A stretch of DNA of 64,000 nt, from contig NC_134649.1 of assembly GCF_030463565.1 (NCBI RefSeq), forward strand, positions 32,141,044-32,205,043, in the 5' to 3' direction. Within the stretch, counting starts at the first letter, position 1, and each line of letters begins with the position of its first letter. Under the pieces are notes generated by a model. That model was not told the DNA's origin. It saw nothing but the letters and a program-made list of their open reading frames with translations, and ran no database searches. This document shows positions 1 to 58,770 of this stretch, piece after piece. The stretch is from Pelecanus crispus. Lineage: Eukaryota; Chordata; Aves; Pelecaniformes; Pelecanidae. The translations under genes and the position numbers were made by a program.

Positions 1-48661
<48,661 letters not shown>

Positions 48662-49666
48662 CTGAGTAAAAATGTAAACGAGTATTAGCAATTGATGTGA
48701 ACGAACCGCTCTCTCACCTAACCACTTTTCTCTCTTCCTTTCTTAACAAGATGACCAGGCGCTAGAGAGGCCAAAAGTGGAGGTTCACCTCAGGAAAGCA
48801 CACTTTGTTTAGCTTTACGGACCAGTCACCCCAGTTCCAATACACACAGCTACCAATCCACAGTTACAAATTACTGCTTCTACTGCAACAAGTGTCTGTG
48901 CTAAGTCTTGGACTAAAGTCTTACTCAGCTAAGCTCTGCGCAACAGAACAGAGATGGCCTCTGCTTCGAGGAGCTTATAAGCCTGCATCAACAACTTGTT
49001 GCCTCAGCATTTTGTGTAGAAATCTCCACAGTGGTGCCTCTGCCTCATCCCAACGCTCAAAGTTATGCAAGGGAACCACAAATACCTGGATTAAACCGCA
49101 GAGGGGCACCACCTTGGCGGGCATCAGACCTGATGCTAGCCCAGCGCTAACCAAATCGCCATGGTCCGCTGAGCGAGGGGCAGGTGCGACATTGCTTAGG
49201 GGACCATCAAACCACCCAAAAACTCAGGTACACGGAGGTGCAACAGCGTTGGCTCCTAAAGCCAAGGCGCTGCCTGACACCACTGGGGACCAGAGGGCCT
49301 CTGGCCTCGCAGGAGCGCAGCCCCGGGGGAGGTACAGGTGCCAGGGCCTCCCAGTCCCGTTAACACGGCTACGCCACCAGCGAAGCGCCCCGGGGAAGCT
49401 GAGGGCCGTTCCTCACGCCGGGGGGGGCTGCCGGGCCCGAGGCCTGCCCCTCAGGCAGCCGCCCCGGGCGAGGGAGCAGCTCCCTCAGCCCCCCTGCACT
49501 GCGAGGCGGAGGGCGGGAAAGCCCCGAGGCGGGAAACCCCTGCGGTGAGGTGAAGTGAGGCGAGGCGGACCCCACGGCGCGCAGGGGGGCGGCGGCGGCG
49601 GGGGGACGGTAGCGGAGGGGGGGCGTGGGGGGGCTCCACCGCCGGGCCCCGCCGGAGGACGGTTAC
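48662..49666 (-). other. MAPKAPK3: Probable first intron of MAPKAPK3 (5' UTR intron)
   Basis: Lies between the start-codon exon acceptor (AG at 48662-48663) and a good donor consensus on the minus strand, GCAG|gtaacc (donor GT at 49665-49666). It extends into the CpG island. The boundary on the promoter side is inferred from the consensus alone. Confidence 0.4.
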
Positions 49667-49880
49667 CTGCCTGTGGCGGCGCGGCGCGGCCCCAGCCGAG
49701 GCTTCCCGGTGCGGAGTCCCGGAAGGCGGGGTCTGCCTGGGCCCGCCCCGACGCCCTGGGCAGGTGCGCGCCGCCTCCCCCCTGCGCTGAGGGGCGGCCG
49801 CCCGCGGCGTGGTCCGCACCGGCTCGACCCCGGGGGAACTCCGTTCCCCCGGGGTCGAGCCGGTGCGGGCCACGCATGGG
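49667..49880 (-). other. MAPKAPK3: Candidate noncoding exon 1 of MAPKAPK3
   Basis: The strongest minus-strand donor seen in the CpG island, GCAG|gtaacc at 49661-49670, would end a first exon here. The right-hand (5') limit is unknown and is given only roughly. If the exon reaches past 49877 it would include the large inverted repeat at 49807-49875. An ETS-like CCGGAAG lies nearby on the plus strand (around 49720). MAPKAPK3 in mammals has noncoding first exons, which supports the idea, but transcript data are needed to place the start. Confidence 0.35.
49807..49875. repeat. Near-perfect inverted repeat, 33-bp arms with 3-bp spacer
   Basis: Left arm 49807-49839 and right arm 49843-49875 are reverse complements with one mismatch, separated by tcc (49840-49842). 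Both arms are very GC-rich and contain the core CTCGACCCCGGGGGAAC and its complement. Symmetry stops abruptly outside the arms. A transcript would form a very stable hairpin; in DNA it could form a cruciform. It lies in the MAPKAPK3 CpG island, possibly inside exon 1. Confidence 0.9.
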
Positions 49881-50140
49881 CTAAAGGGGGAGGGGGAGGC
49901 CCCGGCGGGAGCTGCCTCATCCCCCCTCCCGCGGCTGCGTGGGCCAGAGCGGGCGGTGCCCGGCGGCAGGTTCCCTGAGGAAGGCTGAGCGGCTGGCGGA
50001 GAACATCCCCCGCGCAGGGGCGGTGTTTTGAAGGCACCGGGCCGCGTTATGAATTTGTGAGGGTAAACGGCCCTGCCAGAGGGGGACGAAGCTGCCTCGG
50101 CGGCTCCGGCCTTGTGCGGTGGCGGGGCCCGGCGGGGAGG

Positions 50141-50174
50141 CCCGGCCCGGCCCGGCCCGGCTCGGCCCGGCCGG
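50141..50174. repeat. (CCCGG)n short tandem repeat
   Basis: About six units of CCCGG, with one CTCGG variant, at the outer edge of the MAPKAPK3 CpG island. Confidence 0.8.
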
Positions 50175-50239
50175 GAGCACCGCCGGCCCCTGCCCCCCGA
50201 TCGCTCGTTTAACGCAGGGGAAAGGATTGACACGTACAC

Positions 50240-52301
50240 TCTAAAACCTGTTTTAAACCAGTAAAGCCATTGCTATGGAGCAAAGCATTGAGCCTCGGTA
50301 CTGGCCAAACTGATCCTTCAGGCACTATGGCTACCGAAACAGTCGCCGCTGTTACTAAAGGCGACCTTTTCTGCCAAAGAAGCAGTCAGTATTTCCTTGC
50401 ACTTTTGCATGCACAGTCAGGATATTAAAAGTGATGGTTCCCACAGCAACTGTCGCTCATGGCTGGTGCACAGAGTGTGGTTATGAGGATGTGAAATGCT
50501 GAGTTTCTCCTACATGTGAAGATGAGTCATGCATTGAAATGGAGCTGTATTTGTATCACTGGAAAGAGCTTAAAGTTCACATGCTTTACGAGTTAAAAAT
50601 ACATTTGTCATTTTACATAACACAATGGCATCTGGAGTTCTAGCATTAGGAAAATAATTAAAAGGGCTAATGAGTCCCTTCTCCAAGGGATAAAAAGTAG
50701 TTCAACTTAGCAGGATGCAGATCTGCAGTATATCGCCACGTGATGTGACGCTACAGCTATTCTGCCTCAGGTTTCCCTTCCAGGCTTTCAGCAGTTCAGC
50801 TACCGAACAGCCTGGTTCCCTGATTCAGTTCACCTATTCTGGGCGAATCAAATCCCAGAGGAACACAGCTATTTCCAACCTTTCCTTCTCAGGTTTGGCT
50901 TCCAGCCTCCTTAGGCTTTGCACCACCTCCCACTGTGGCAATCTCAGGGAAACATATACATAGCGGTAAGCTCCCAGGTTGCAGACCTTCAATAACACTG
51001 TTCTGTAGTCAGCAGCTTGCTCTTATTTTCCTTCCCATGGCTTCTGTTCTATTTGTCCTGGATGGCAATTTCCTTCTCTTTGCAACAGGTAACTATAGTC
51101 CTCTTCCCAGCTCACAGTCACCCGGGGCCAGACCCTTCAAAAAACTTCTAAATCTCTCAGCTCTCTTCTGTATTTCATAATGTGAGAAATAGACTTGCTC
51201 ACACCGATTTGTAGCTCCCCTTCACAGCCCCACTTCTGATATTTCCGTGTAACTCGTACACAAAAATCTATGGCTGACCAAAGCAAACAGCAGCTACAAC
51301 GGCTAGCACATTAAAGCTAGCAGAAGGCAATTTATGGCCCTATTCTGGGAAATATTAAACATTGCAAAAATTCCAAACAGATGTCTACTTAAGGGGTTGC
51401 TATTTTTTACAGTGTGTGTCAGAAGCAAGGAATTTCATTAAGAAATTATGACTCTTTCTAACTGTTACAAGAATGAGTTTCTACAAAATAAGCTTTGTGA
51501 GGCAAGTAAGGAGGAAAGATGAGGGAATAAGACAGGATTCTGAGAAGAGTTCAACTGGTAGGATACAAAACACATTTTTCAAGTCACTGTTTGAAATGAT
51601 ATCTTACTGAAAGCTAAGCTTGTTTGAGTTCACTACTTGATATTGTCTATATATGCTCTTAGCAAAGTTCACTGTTTTACCAGCAACCAGTAGTAAGTTT
51701 AAACAGGGCAAAGACCTTAAAAATCCGGTGTGACTCATGGTTAATAAGGCCTTACACCAACCTTCTGCTAATTTCACCCATCATAAACTCTGAAAAAGCC
51801 TTTCCAGCACCAGCCCAAGTATCAAATAGCCTCACTGTACACAAGGATGACCACAGCTGAGGAACAAAACCCAAATATATCTCTGTGCTTTTTGTCTTCA
51901 TTTTTTGTCTTAGATAGGCTGTCTGAGCAAAAAGCGTATCTCTACCCCAGGCAAAACATGAATATCATATGCAGAAAATCCTTAAAACTGGTGACAAAGA
52001 CAGTATTTCTCAATATCTAAAAGTCTTTGCAACAGACCGTTTCACAAGTAGCAAGGTGGCAACCTGATACTGTAAGTAACAGCCGAAAGTATCCCATGCT
52101 CTTGTACTAAACTTCTAAATCTCTTCCACCAGACTTCTCCCCTGATTTTGCTTAGCTGATGCTTTTTATTGAATGTTATTCCGACCACGCTGGGCAGACC
52201 CAAAGCGGTCTGGTTTGGGTGCTGCACTAGTGAAACAACTCTGCTCCAGTGAGCCGGTGTGGAGTCTTAGGTGACTGTACCTGCAAACCCGTGTTGGGTG
52301 C
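50240..52301. other. Intergenic DNA upstream of MAPKAPK3
   Basis: No gene, RNA or repeat could be supported. Only short ORFs occur here, with no recognised similarity. Confidence 0.6.
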
Positions 52302-52867
52302 TGTCGTGGTTTAGCCCCAGCCAGCAACTAAGCACCACGCAGCCGCTCGCTCACTCCCCCTGCCCCAGTGGGATGGGGGAGAGAATCGGAGGAGTAAGAG
52401 TGAGAAACACTCCTGGGTTGAGATAAGAACAGTTTAATAATTGAAATAAAGTAAAATAGTAATGATAATAATAACAATATAATAATGATAATAATAATAA
52501 TATACAAAGCAAGCGATGCACAATGCAATTGCTCACCACCCGCCGACCGATACCCAGACAGTTCCTGAGCAGCAATCGCTGCTCCCCAGCCAACCGCCCC
52601 CAGTTTATATACTGAGCATGACGTCATATGGTATGGAATAGCCCTTTGGCCAGTTTGGATCAACTATCCTGGCTGTGCCCCCTCCCAGTTTCTTGTGCAC
52701 CTGGCAAAGCATGGGAAGCTGAAAAGTCCTTGACTAGCATAAGCAGTACTTAGCAACAACTAAAACATCAGTGTGTTATCAACATTCTTCTCCTACTAAA
52801 ACCAAAACACAGCACTATGCCTGCTACTAGGAAGAAAATTAACTCTATCGCGGCCAAAACCAGGACA
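52302..52867 (-). mobile_element. Solo LTR of an endogenous retrovirus, copy 3
   Basis: A 566-bp copy with ends tgtcgtggttta... and ...accaggaca, and a perfect 5-bp target-site duplication, GGTGC, at 52297-52301 and 52868-52872. It keeps both an intact TATATAA (52605-52611, minus strand) and a full palindromic CRE, TGACGTCA (52619-52626). It lies about 2 kb upstream of the MAPKAPK3 CpG island and is oriented toward it. Confidence 0.93.
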
Positions 52868-52872
52868 GGTGC

Positions 52873-55800
52873 CCACTCTGAAGTTCCTGCACTTGTAAAT
52901 CCCAGCCTTCGCAATCCACACGCAGTTTGTACAGAGCTGAGAACAGTCATTTGTACAATATCCTTTTCTTAAGCTGCTTAAAGTTTTATAATTTCTCTCA
53001 AAAGCTCTGCGGGAGGCACAAGCATGCTGGGTCCAGGCACACATCTTGGAGTTATCAACTGGGTTAACCACATAGCCCCAACACCTCTGACATCCTAAAG
53101 GCAAGCGAGCACAGTGCGGTTACCTTGGCTGCAGCTGTGCCCCTGTCTAGCTCTGGGAGCATTTCTCACAATGTCTGCTTTCAAATGCCAGTTTTAGATC
53201 TCCCTGGGAATTACATCTCATATGATCAAAAACTTACTCTGTGGATCCTGTGGCTTCTCTTTGTGCTCATGGCAGGTTGAGCCATGTTAGCATCCTCTGG
53301 AGATGCTGATGGAGAACACGCTGACAGGCCCGCTGCAGCTTATTGTGCCAGGGGACATTATTCATTGAAAAAGATGTTTTTATTTATTTATTGATGTTTG
53401 CTTTTTGAAGTCTTCAAAAAAAACCAGTACTATTACAGGATAAGAGCCCACTATGGCGAAAGTTCTTTCATCCTCACAAAAATTGCTAAAACTGTAAATT
53501 AAATATTAATCCTGTTTTTAGCAAAAATCCCCAACAGCAACATCACAAAACAACTTATTTCAGGAGAGAATTTAGTAGCTCAGCTATGCCTGCCTTGCCC
53601 CAAACTAGAACAGTAGCTTATAGGAAAAAATAACGAAACAATAAGGCCCTAATCTTGTAGTAAGCTTTGGGGCAGCAGCCCTGGCTCTCTAAGCTAGTGC
53701 GTTAAACCCATGAAGCCTCGTATTTTAGCCAGCTTGCAGTCTGGATACGCTGTTCCTGATTTTGTTGTGTCTTGGATATCACAGATACCTGGTTTACACA
53801 GAGAGCACTACTGTTTAAATACAGAAGGTTAATTTTGGCTATCCCACTGGGTATTTTCAGTGCCTTTTTGCCATGCTGTAGCAATTCAGTAACAGTAATA
53901 TTTGGGATCAAAGACATTTCAGACTTTCAAATATCTCATTTCTTAACAAAAATTAAACATCTGAGTTCGCTCTCATCTGGAGAGCTAGGAAAGCTGATGT
54001 CATCAAACGTTCTTTGAGGGATGGGGTATTTTGCAGAAGCGATACTTACCTGAATGCTACAGTTACCTGAGTTTATTTACAAAAATGATTTGCACAGAAG
54101 TTAGTCCTTTGATAGTCATGTCTTGTGGAAATCAGTATCAGCTACAACAAAGAAAATATCACCATCAGCTGAGAATATAGTGACTTGTTTTTCTGAAACA
54201 TTGCTTCCTCTGAGTAACAGCTATATATTTCTTCTGATGTTATGAAAAATCCACTCTCTGGGATGCATTATATAGATGTGTAGATGTCAGGCTTATGTCA
54301 GGCTTATGTCAGGTTGAAGTGAGGACACAGCTTCATCTGACTAGGTGGTTGCAACAACCTTATTAAATCTCTCAGGAAGTTCTTCAGAAGCTGTGATACT
54401 AAAAGAAAGAAAGGGCAGTTCTACAGAACAATGTTGTGATACGAAGGAGAAGAAAAGCAGCTTCTTGTAGGAGCTTTAGTTTAGTCTGTCATGTACACAT
54501 GGTCTGAAACAGAGACTATATACATGTTTTTTCGCCTGTCTTTCAGTTCTGCTCTGGAGGTGTCTGTCTCAGACTTCTCGAAAAGAAAAAAAAAAAAAAA
54601 AAAAGAAAATCAAAACCACAACAGTAAGTTCATCACCTTCTTGTGTTTTGTTGATTACAGAAATAGGTGTGCCCTACTCCAATAACGAGATGGCCCATCT
54701 AAACAAGGAATAGATGCTTACTATTGTTAATGTTTGTTTGGTCGCATGCTATTTCTTACATTACAACACAGAATTAAGGGTCAGAGATGACCTTATGGCC
54801 ACACAGCAGCCAGAGGGGCAACTTTCTTTCAGTCTTTCATATACAAATTTATAGTGAAGATAAATCTAGTCTCCAGACACACAGACCTCTCTCAAGAGTT
54901 ATGATTTTGGATGTCATTTTACATTTACAACAACTCTACAAGATTACGGAACTGTTGAACTGTACAGCTGAAGCAGCATAACTTAGCCTCAGGGGAGAGG
55001 GGACTCTGGCCGCCTGGCTTCTCAAACACGCATTTATCAGTAGATGGTGCTGTTGTGTTGGTGAACTTTCCTAAGGGACTAACTGGCTCACGATTTCTCG
55101 ATTTTCTTACCTCCCTGACTTTATTGTGAGCTTTCTTTGGTACCTTTGATAAGTAAAGCCTATCACTCAACGATATCGCTCAACAATATTTCTTGTAACT
55201 GCCTCTGCAACACTGAACCCTGGAGAGCCATTTATATTAGTACAAACTGGGTTTAAACAAGTGATTTGTTGGAATGGCAGCAATTTATGCTGCCTATGCA
55301 CTGCACAAGGCCTGGGGCATTGGCAAATTGGGCACACTGTTCTGTTTCCTACTTAGGGCATTACCATGTGCGTGAGAAATGCCAATGAGGGGCAAAATGC
55401 TCAGGTAGAGTGATGAAGTACTACTGAACACTCCTGACGTAAAACTGATCACTAATTTTTGTAGATAAAATAGCCCAGGCATTAGCCTGAATATGTTTTT
55501 GAGGTGGACCCCTGAAAAAGTTTCCAATGAAAATGAAAGCTCCTTTCATTAATTCTCATATACATTAGATACTTCAATTTAATAGTCATCTTTCAGGGTC
55601 CTGTAGGACTCATTAAAAGAGCGGCATGGATCTAGTGACTGCAGGTGGAAAACCACTGCATCAGAATGCAATGCATACTGAACAACATAGTGTCTGCACT
55701 GGTGTGAACACTTATGCTGCTTCCACAGAGCAGCCAACTGAGACCTGTTTCTGCATGGGATGTTTCCACTGTACAGTTCTTCGCATTGCATTCCTGCTCC

Positions 55801-57359
55801 GGAGATACAAATGGCTACTTGAACAACTGCACAGAGCCTGCACACAAAGACTTTTCCAGAAGAAGATCACTAGATGGAGCCCAATTCTAAGTAAAAGAAC
55901 ATGTAAAGCTAGCTTCTCAGTGCCTGTGCTGGGCTGCAGCACTCCTGCCTTACGGCACCCTACAGCTGTGATCTCAGTGCCCCCTCCAAGGCTGAAGATG
56001 AAATACCTTCTGAATGTGCAGGTTAACTACAGTTTGCAGGAGACAGCAGCCACTTCCTACTCGCTAGTCCAGCTCTGTTCAAATCTATCATGCTGCTGCA
56101 CCACCAACACAACAACAGGTTTTAAATAACGCAGAATTTAGATCTGAAGGAGCACATACATGCAGGCGTCTCCCCGCAACCCTGTGCCAGAACTGCAAAA
56201 GTAAGCCTTTGAATATCTTCTGACTGTTGTGCATGGGTGCACTGAAAAGGTGAGGATTGAAATTCCTCTCTCCCCTGCTATCCCCTCGCTTCTCCTGTGA
56301 ATTTACACGTATTCAGATGAAGTGTCAGCTAAAGTCCATCTTAGGATCAGAAGCAAACTGGTCAAGGGCTGCATGCATGATGACATTCCCCATCCCTCCA
56401 GGTACTTAGATAGCCCTCAGCACCTCTCTCTCTGAATAGCTCAGTATTATCAGCAGTGCTCATTACTGCACTGTCCCTGATGTGGTAAAGACAATGCATG
56501 GAAGCATGCAGAAGGCCAAACCGCTGCTAAATGAAACAGCAGGGAGTTACAGGCTGAGTCAGGAGCTGAGCATAGGCTTCCTGCTCTCAGGCTCATGTCC
56601 TGCCCATGAGAACATCCTTCTAACCTTACCCTTATCATCATCTTCCCCTCCCCCCACGGCCCCATCCACTTTGGTTCTGAACAGCACAATGATTACTAAT
56701 ATTTTAAAATATTCAGTCTACTTCAATGGAGGTGCCAGACAGCACACTCTTGCATTCTCTCTTCTCTCGTCTATGTGAAGAGGTGGCAACTCGTGGCCAG
56801 AAAAGAATGATCAAGCTTTTGTTATAAAGTGTTGAAGAACAGAAGGTTCAATAACCCTAAAAGTAACTGAAATATTTCCTCCTGGGTCCCCCAATTTTAA
56901 CTTGACGATGACCTATAAACGCAGGACAAACTGGTGGTGGTACAACCCTTTCCAGGAGACTTAACGGAGCTGAAATCCAAATTCACAGGGGATTCCCAGA
57001 TGCCCGAGGCACGGGGCCACCCTGTGCAGTGTGACAAGTGTATTTTCCCTGCCTAGACTACAAGACGGTTCAGCGCACCGTCCTCTGCGTTCACTGGAAC
57101 GTGGCCCATCCCCTGCTCGTGCGGGCAGGCGGCACGCCAGGTGAGCCACACTGCCTTGTTGCACCCAGGTGCCCCAGCCCCACGGCCTGCCACATCCCTT
57201 GGCCCCCAAGCACGAAAGCGCTCCTGCGACCCCGACAGACGCTGCCGGCGTGGGGAGAGCGTGGAAATGCCAGGAGGGCGTTAGAACTAAATTTTAAAAA
57301 TTACAAAATGAAAATAGTTAACTGCAAATGCAGAAAAGCAGACGGAAAGGCATAAATGT
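52873..57359. other. Intergenic DNA between MAPKAPK3 and CISH
   Basis: Contains an A-rich run near 54579-54607 and an 11-bp tandem triplication at 54285-54316. ORFs of up to 167 codons (55626-56129) show no recognised domain or splice context. No gene or RNA can be supported. Confidence 0.6.
54285..54316. repeat. 11-bp tandem repeat, about three units
   Basis: tgtcaggctta occurs twice, followed by a partial third unit (tgtcaggttg). Intergenic. Confidence 0.95.
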
Positions 57360-57407
57360 GCATAAATAATAATAAAGTAATAAAATAATAATAATAATAA
57401 TAAATTT
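57360..57407. repeat. (AAT)n microsatellite
   Basis: An interrupted AAT/AATA repeat of about 48 bp directly 5' of the CR1 fragment. Likely length-polymorphic. Confidence 0.85.
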
Positions 57408-57427
57408 TAGTCTAGTCTACCCTTGAT

Positions 57428-57525
57428 TGGTTTAGTGTGGACTTGGTAGTGTAGGTTAATGGTTGGACTGGATGATCTTAAAGGTCTTTTCCAACATAAA
57501 CGATTCTATGATTCTATGATTCTAT
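57428..57525 (+). mobile_element. CR1 LINE 3'-end fragment next to the CISH CpG island
   Basis: Contains ggacttggtagtg, ggttggactggatgatctta, aaggtcttttccaac, and three terminal (gattctat) repeats at 57502-57525. Sense is the plus strand. It ends about 15 bp before the GC-rich CISH promoter begins. Confidence 0.9.
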
Positions 57526-57711
57526 AAATGAGCGTTGCAAATGTATTGCAGGGCGAGGCGGGGAGCCCAGCGTAAGCGCAGGCAGGCGGCGGCGGTGGGA
57601 GCCGGGAACCGGGAACCGGGAACCCCGCTGCCCTCGCCCCGCTGCCGCCGCTGCCGCCGCTCCCTCCGCGCTGCCTCCGCGGCCCCGCGCATGCGGAGGG
57701 CGGGGGCGGCG

Positions 57712-57812
57712 GCCATTGGCGGGCGGGCGGTGGCGGCGGCGGCCGCCATTGGCGGGCGGGCGGCGGCGGCGGCGGCCATTGGCGGGCGGGCGGCGGCGGC
57801 AGCGCCCATTGG
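57712..57812. promoter_or_regulatory. CISH: Four phased inverted CCAAT boxes in a GC-box tandem array
   Basis: ATTGG (CCAAT on the minus strand) occurs at 57715, 57748, 57778 and 57808, so spacings are 33, 30 and 30 bp, close to three helical turns. Each is embedded in cCATTGGCgggcgg-type units with Sp1/KLF-like GC boxes. Arrays with this spacing are known targets of NF-Y. Binding here is inferred from motif and position. Confidence 0.75.
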
Positions 57813-57837
57813 CAGCGCCCGCCGCGGCGGCCCCGCG

Positions 57838-57857
57838 TTCCTGGAAAGTTCTTGGAA
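57838..57857. promoter_or_regulatory. CISH: Tandem STAT5 (GAS) sites, pair 1
   Basis: TTCCTGGAA (57838-57846) and TTCTTGGAA (57849-57857) both fit TTCNNNGAA, separated by 2 bp. CISH is a classical STAT5 target with tandem GAS sites in its promoter, so these are strong candidates for cytokine-inducible control. Confidence 0.85.
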
Positions 57858-58096
57858 ATGGATCAAAGGCGTTTCCGCGAACACGCGGGGCGGCGGCGGC
57901 TCCGCACGGCCGGCAGCCTGCCCGCCCCCCCCGGCCTCCCGGGAGGGCTCCGCTCCCCTCCCCTCCCCCGGCGAGCGGTGCTGACATCAACGTGGCCGTT
58001 ATGGACACATCTATTTATACGCTCTCTTTTTTTTTTTTTTTTTCTCCTCCCCCCCCGCGTGGCTGATATCGGAAGAGTGATGCGAATACAATACGA

Positions 58097-58122
58097 TTCC
58101 AGGAATCCCTCACTTCCTGGAA
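58097..58122. promoter_or_regulatory. CISH: Tandem STAT5 (GAS) sites, pair 2
   Basis: TTCCAGGAA (58097-58105) and TTCCTGGAA (58114-58122) fit TTCNNNGAA, separated by 8 bp, a spacing that allows STAT5 tetramer contact. Immediately downstream is a TATA-like ATTAAAAG (58126-58133), suggesting transcription starts near 58,155; that start is inferred. Confidence 0.85.
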
Positions 58123-58232
58123 CAGATTAAAAGGGGCAAACAAAAGATTACTTAGTAGGTTGGGTTTTTTCCTCGGAGCTTCATTACTTCTGGAGTCAGT
58201 GAAAAAGCAGGTTGCTGCTGTGCCGGCTCTCT

Positions 58233-58249
58233 CCCCCCCCCCCCCCCCC
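58233..58249. repeat. C homopolymer (17) in the CISH 5' region
   Basis: Seventeen C in a row, within the probable CISH 5' UTR or core promoter. A T17 run at 58027-58043 lies just upstream of the second STAT5 pair. Confidence 0.9.
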
Positions 58250-58750
58250 AGGCATTCGGGGGGATATTATTTATTGGTATCTATTTATTATTATTTCAGA
58301 GTGCTCTGAATATTTTTTCTAAAAGATTGCTCTCAAGGAAGATTATTTTCTCTTTAAATATATGTAATTTCCCTTTTCTCTGGTTATTTTTAAAACTTTT
58401 TCTTGTCGTCGTTTTCTGAAAGGCAGAACAAGAATACATTCTTTCCTGAAGCACTGAGAGTGCACACATTTTCCTGGCCAAAGTTGCTAAACAATCCACA
58501 AAGTCTTTCTCGGACAGCCTGATTCGCCTTCTGCTCGTTTTTTTCTGCGTCTGAAACACAACCTACTGCGGAAGGGGTTTGCTGGGACTCTCCAGCCTTC
58601 TCCCACCGTGAACCCCTAACTAGACGCTGGAACTAGCTTGCTCCTCCTGGGAAGCAAAGAAAAAGGAGACGAGAAGAAAAAAAGAGAAGAGGAGAAAGCA
58701 TTTCCCACCTTCTTGAAGACTTCATGCTTTTTCCTTGGTCCAGGAGTGAC

Positions 58751-58770
58751 ATGATCCTCTGTGTTCAGGG
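58751..58770 (+). CDS. CISH: CISH coding exon 1 (residues 1-7)
   Basis: ATG followed by codons for ILCVQ and the first two bases of a glycine codon, then donor gtaaga. The human protein begins MVLCVQG, so six of the seven residues match and the exon phase fits exon 2. The ATG has G at -3 (gacATG), a fair Kozak context. Together with exon 2 this gives 244 coding nt, with no frame conflict. Confidence 0.93.

Larger units (their letters stand above)
49130..50210. promoter_or_regulatory. MAPKAPK3: CpG island and promoter region of MAPKAPK3
   Basis: About 1.1 kb of strongly GC- and CpG-rich DNA in contrast to AT-rich flanks. It sits directly 5' of the start-codon exon of MAPKAPK3 on the minus strand. 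It includes GC-box-like runs, ETS-like motifs, a (CCCGG)n run at about 50141-50174, and a long inverted repeat. No TATA box is evident, as expected for a broad CpG promoter. Several long ORFs in it are by-products of high GC. Confidence 0.75.
57540..57990. promoter_or_regulatory. CISH: CpG island of the CISH promoter
   Basis: A sharp change from AT-rich repeats to very GC-rich DNA. It begins with three (GGGAACC)-like units at about 57603-57624 and contains a CCAAT/GC-box repeat array and a STAT5 site pair. It lies upstream of CISH exon 1 on the plus strand. Confidence 0.85.
58155..58770 (+). other. CISH: CISH exon 1 with probable 5' UTR
   Basis: Exon 1 should run from an unproven start near 58,155 to the donor gtaaga at 58771. 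The 5' UTR is pyrimidine- and AT-rich. An additional in-frame ATG at 58724 lies 9 codons upstream of the assigned start, but in a weak context (T at -3). The 5' limit is an estimate from the TATA-like motif. Confidence 0.45.

Noticed and set aside
48805..49548. 247-codon plus-strand ORF antisense to the MAPKAPK3 first intron and CpG island
   Set aside because: It has no ATG at its start (TTG), no recognisable domain, and half of it is low-complexity GC-rich translation. Long open frames are expected by chance in CpG islands.
49451..50239. 262-codon minus-strand ORF and other long ORFs in the MAPKAPK3 CpG island
   Set aside because: Composition is Pro/Arg/Gly/Ala-rich in several frames at once, a mark of GC bias. 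The frame does not join the kinase start codon.
50265..50290. Possible RFX-type X-box near ccattgctatggagcaaa
   Set aside because: The half-sites are too imperfect to call, and the motif is common by chance.
55626..56129. 167-codon ORF in the intergenic region
   Set aside because: No recognised family, a Cys- and Thr-rich composition without domains, and no splice or promoter context. A noncoding RNA cannot be excluded but is not supported.
57514..58066. Several 90-164 codon ORFs over the CISH promoter
   Set aside because: They are translations of the CCAAT/GC-box array (Ala/Gly/Arg repeats) on both strands and not coding.
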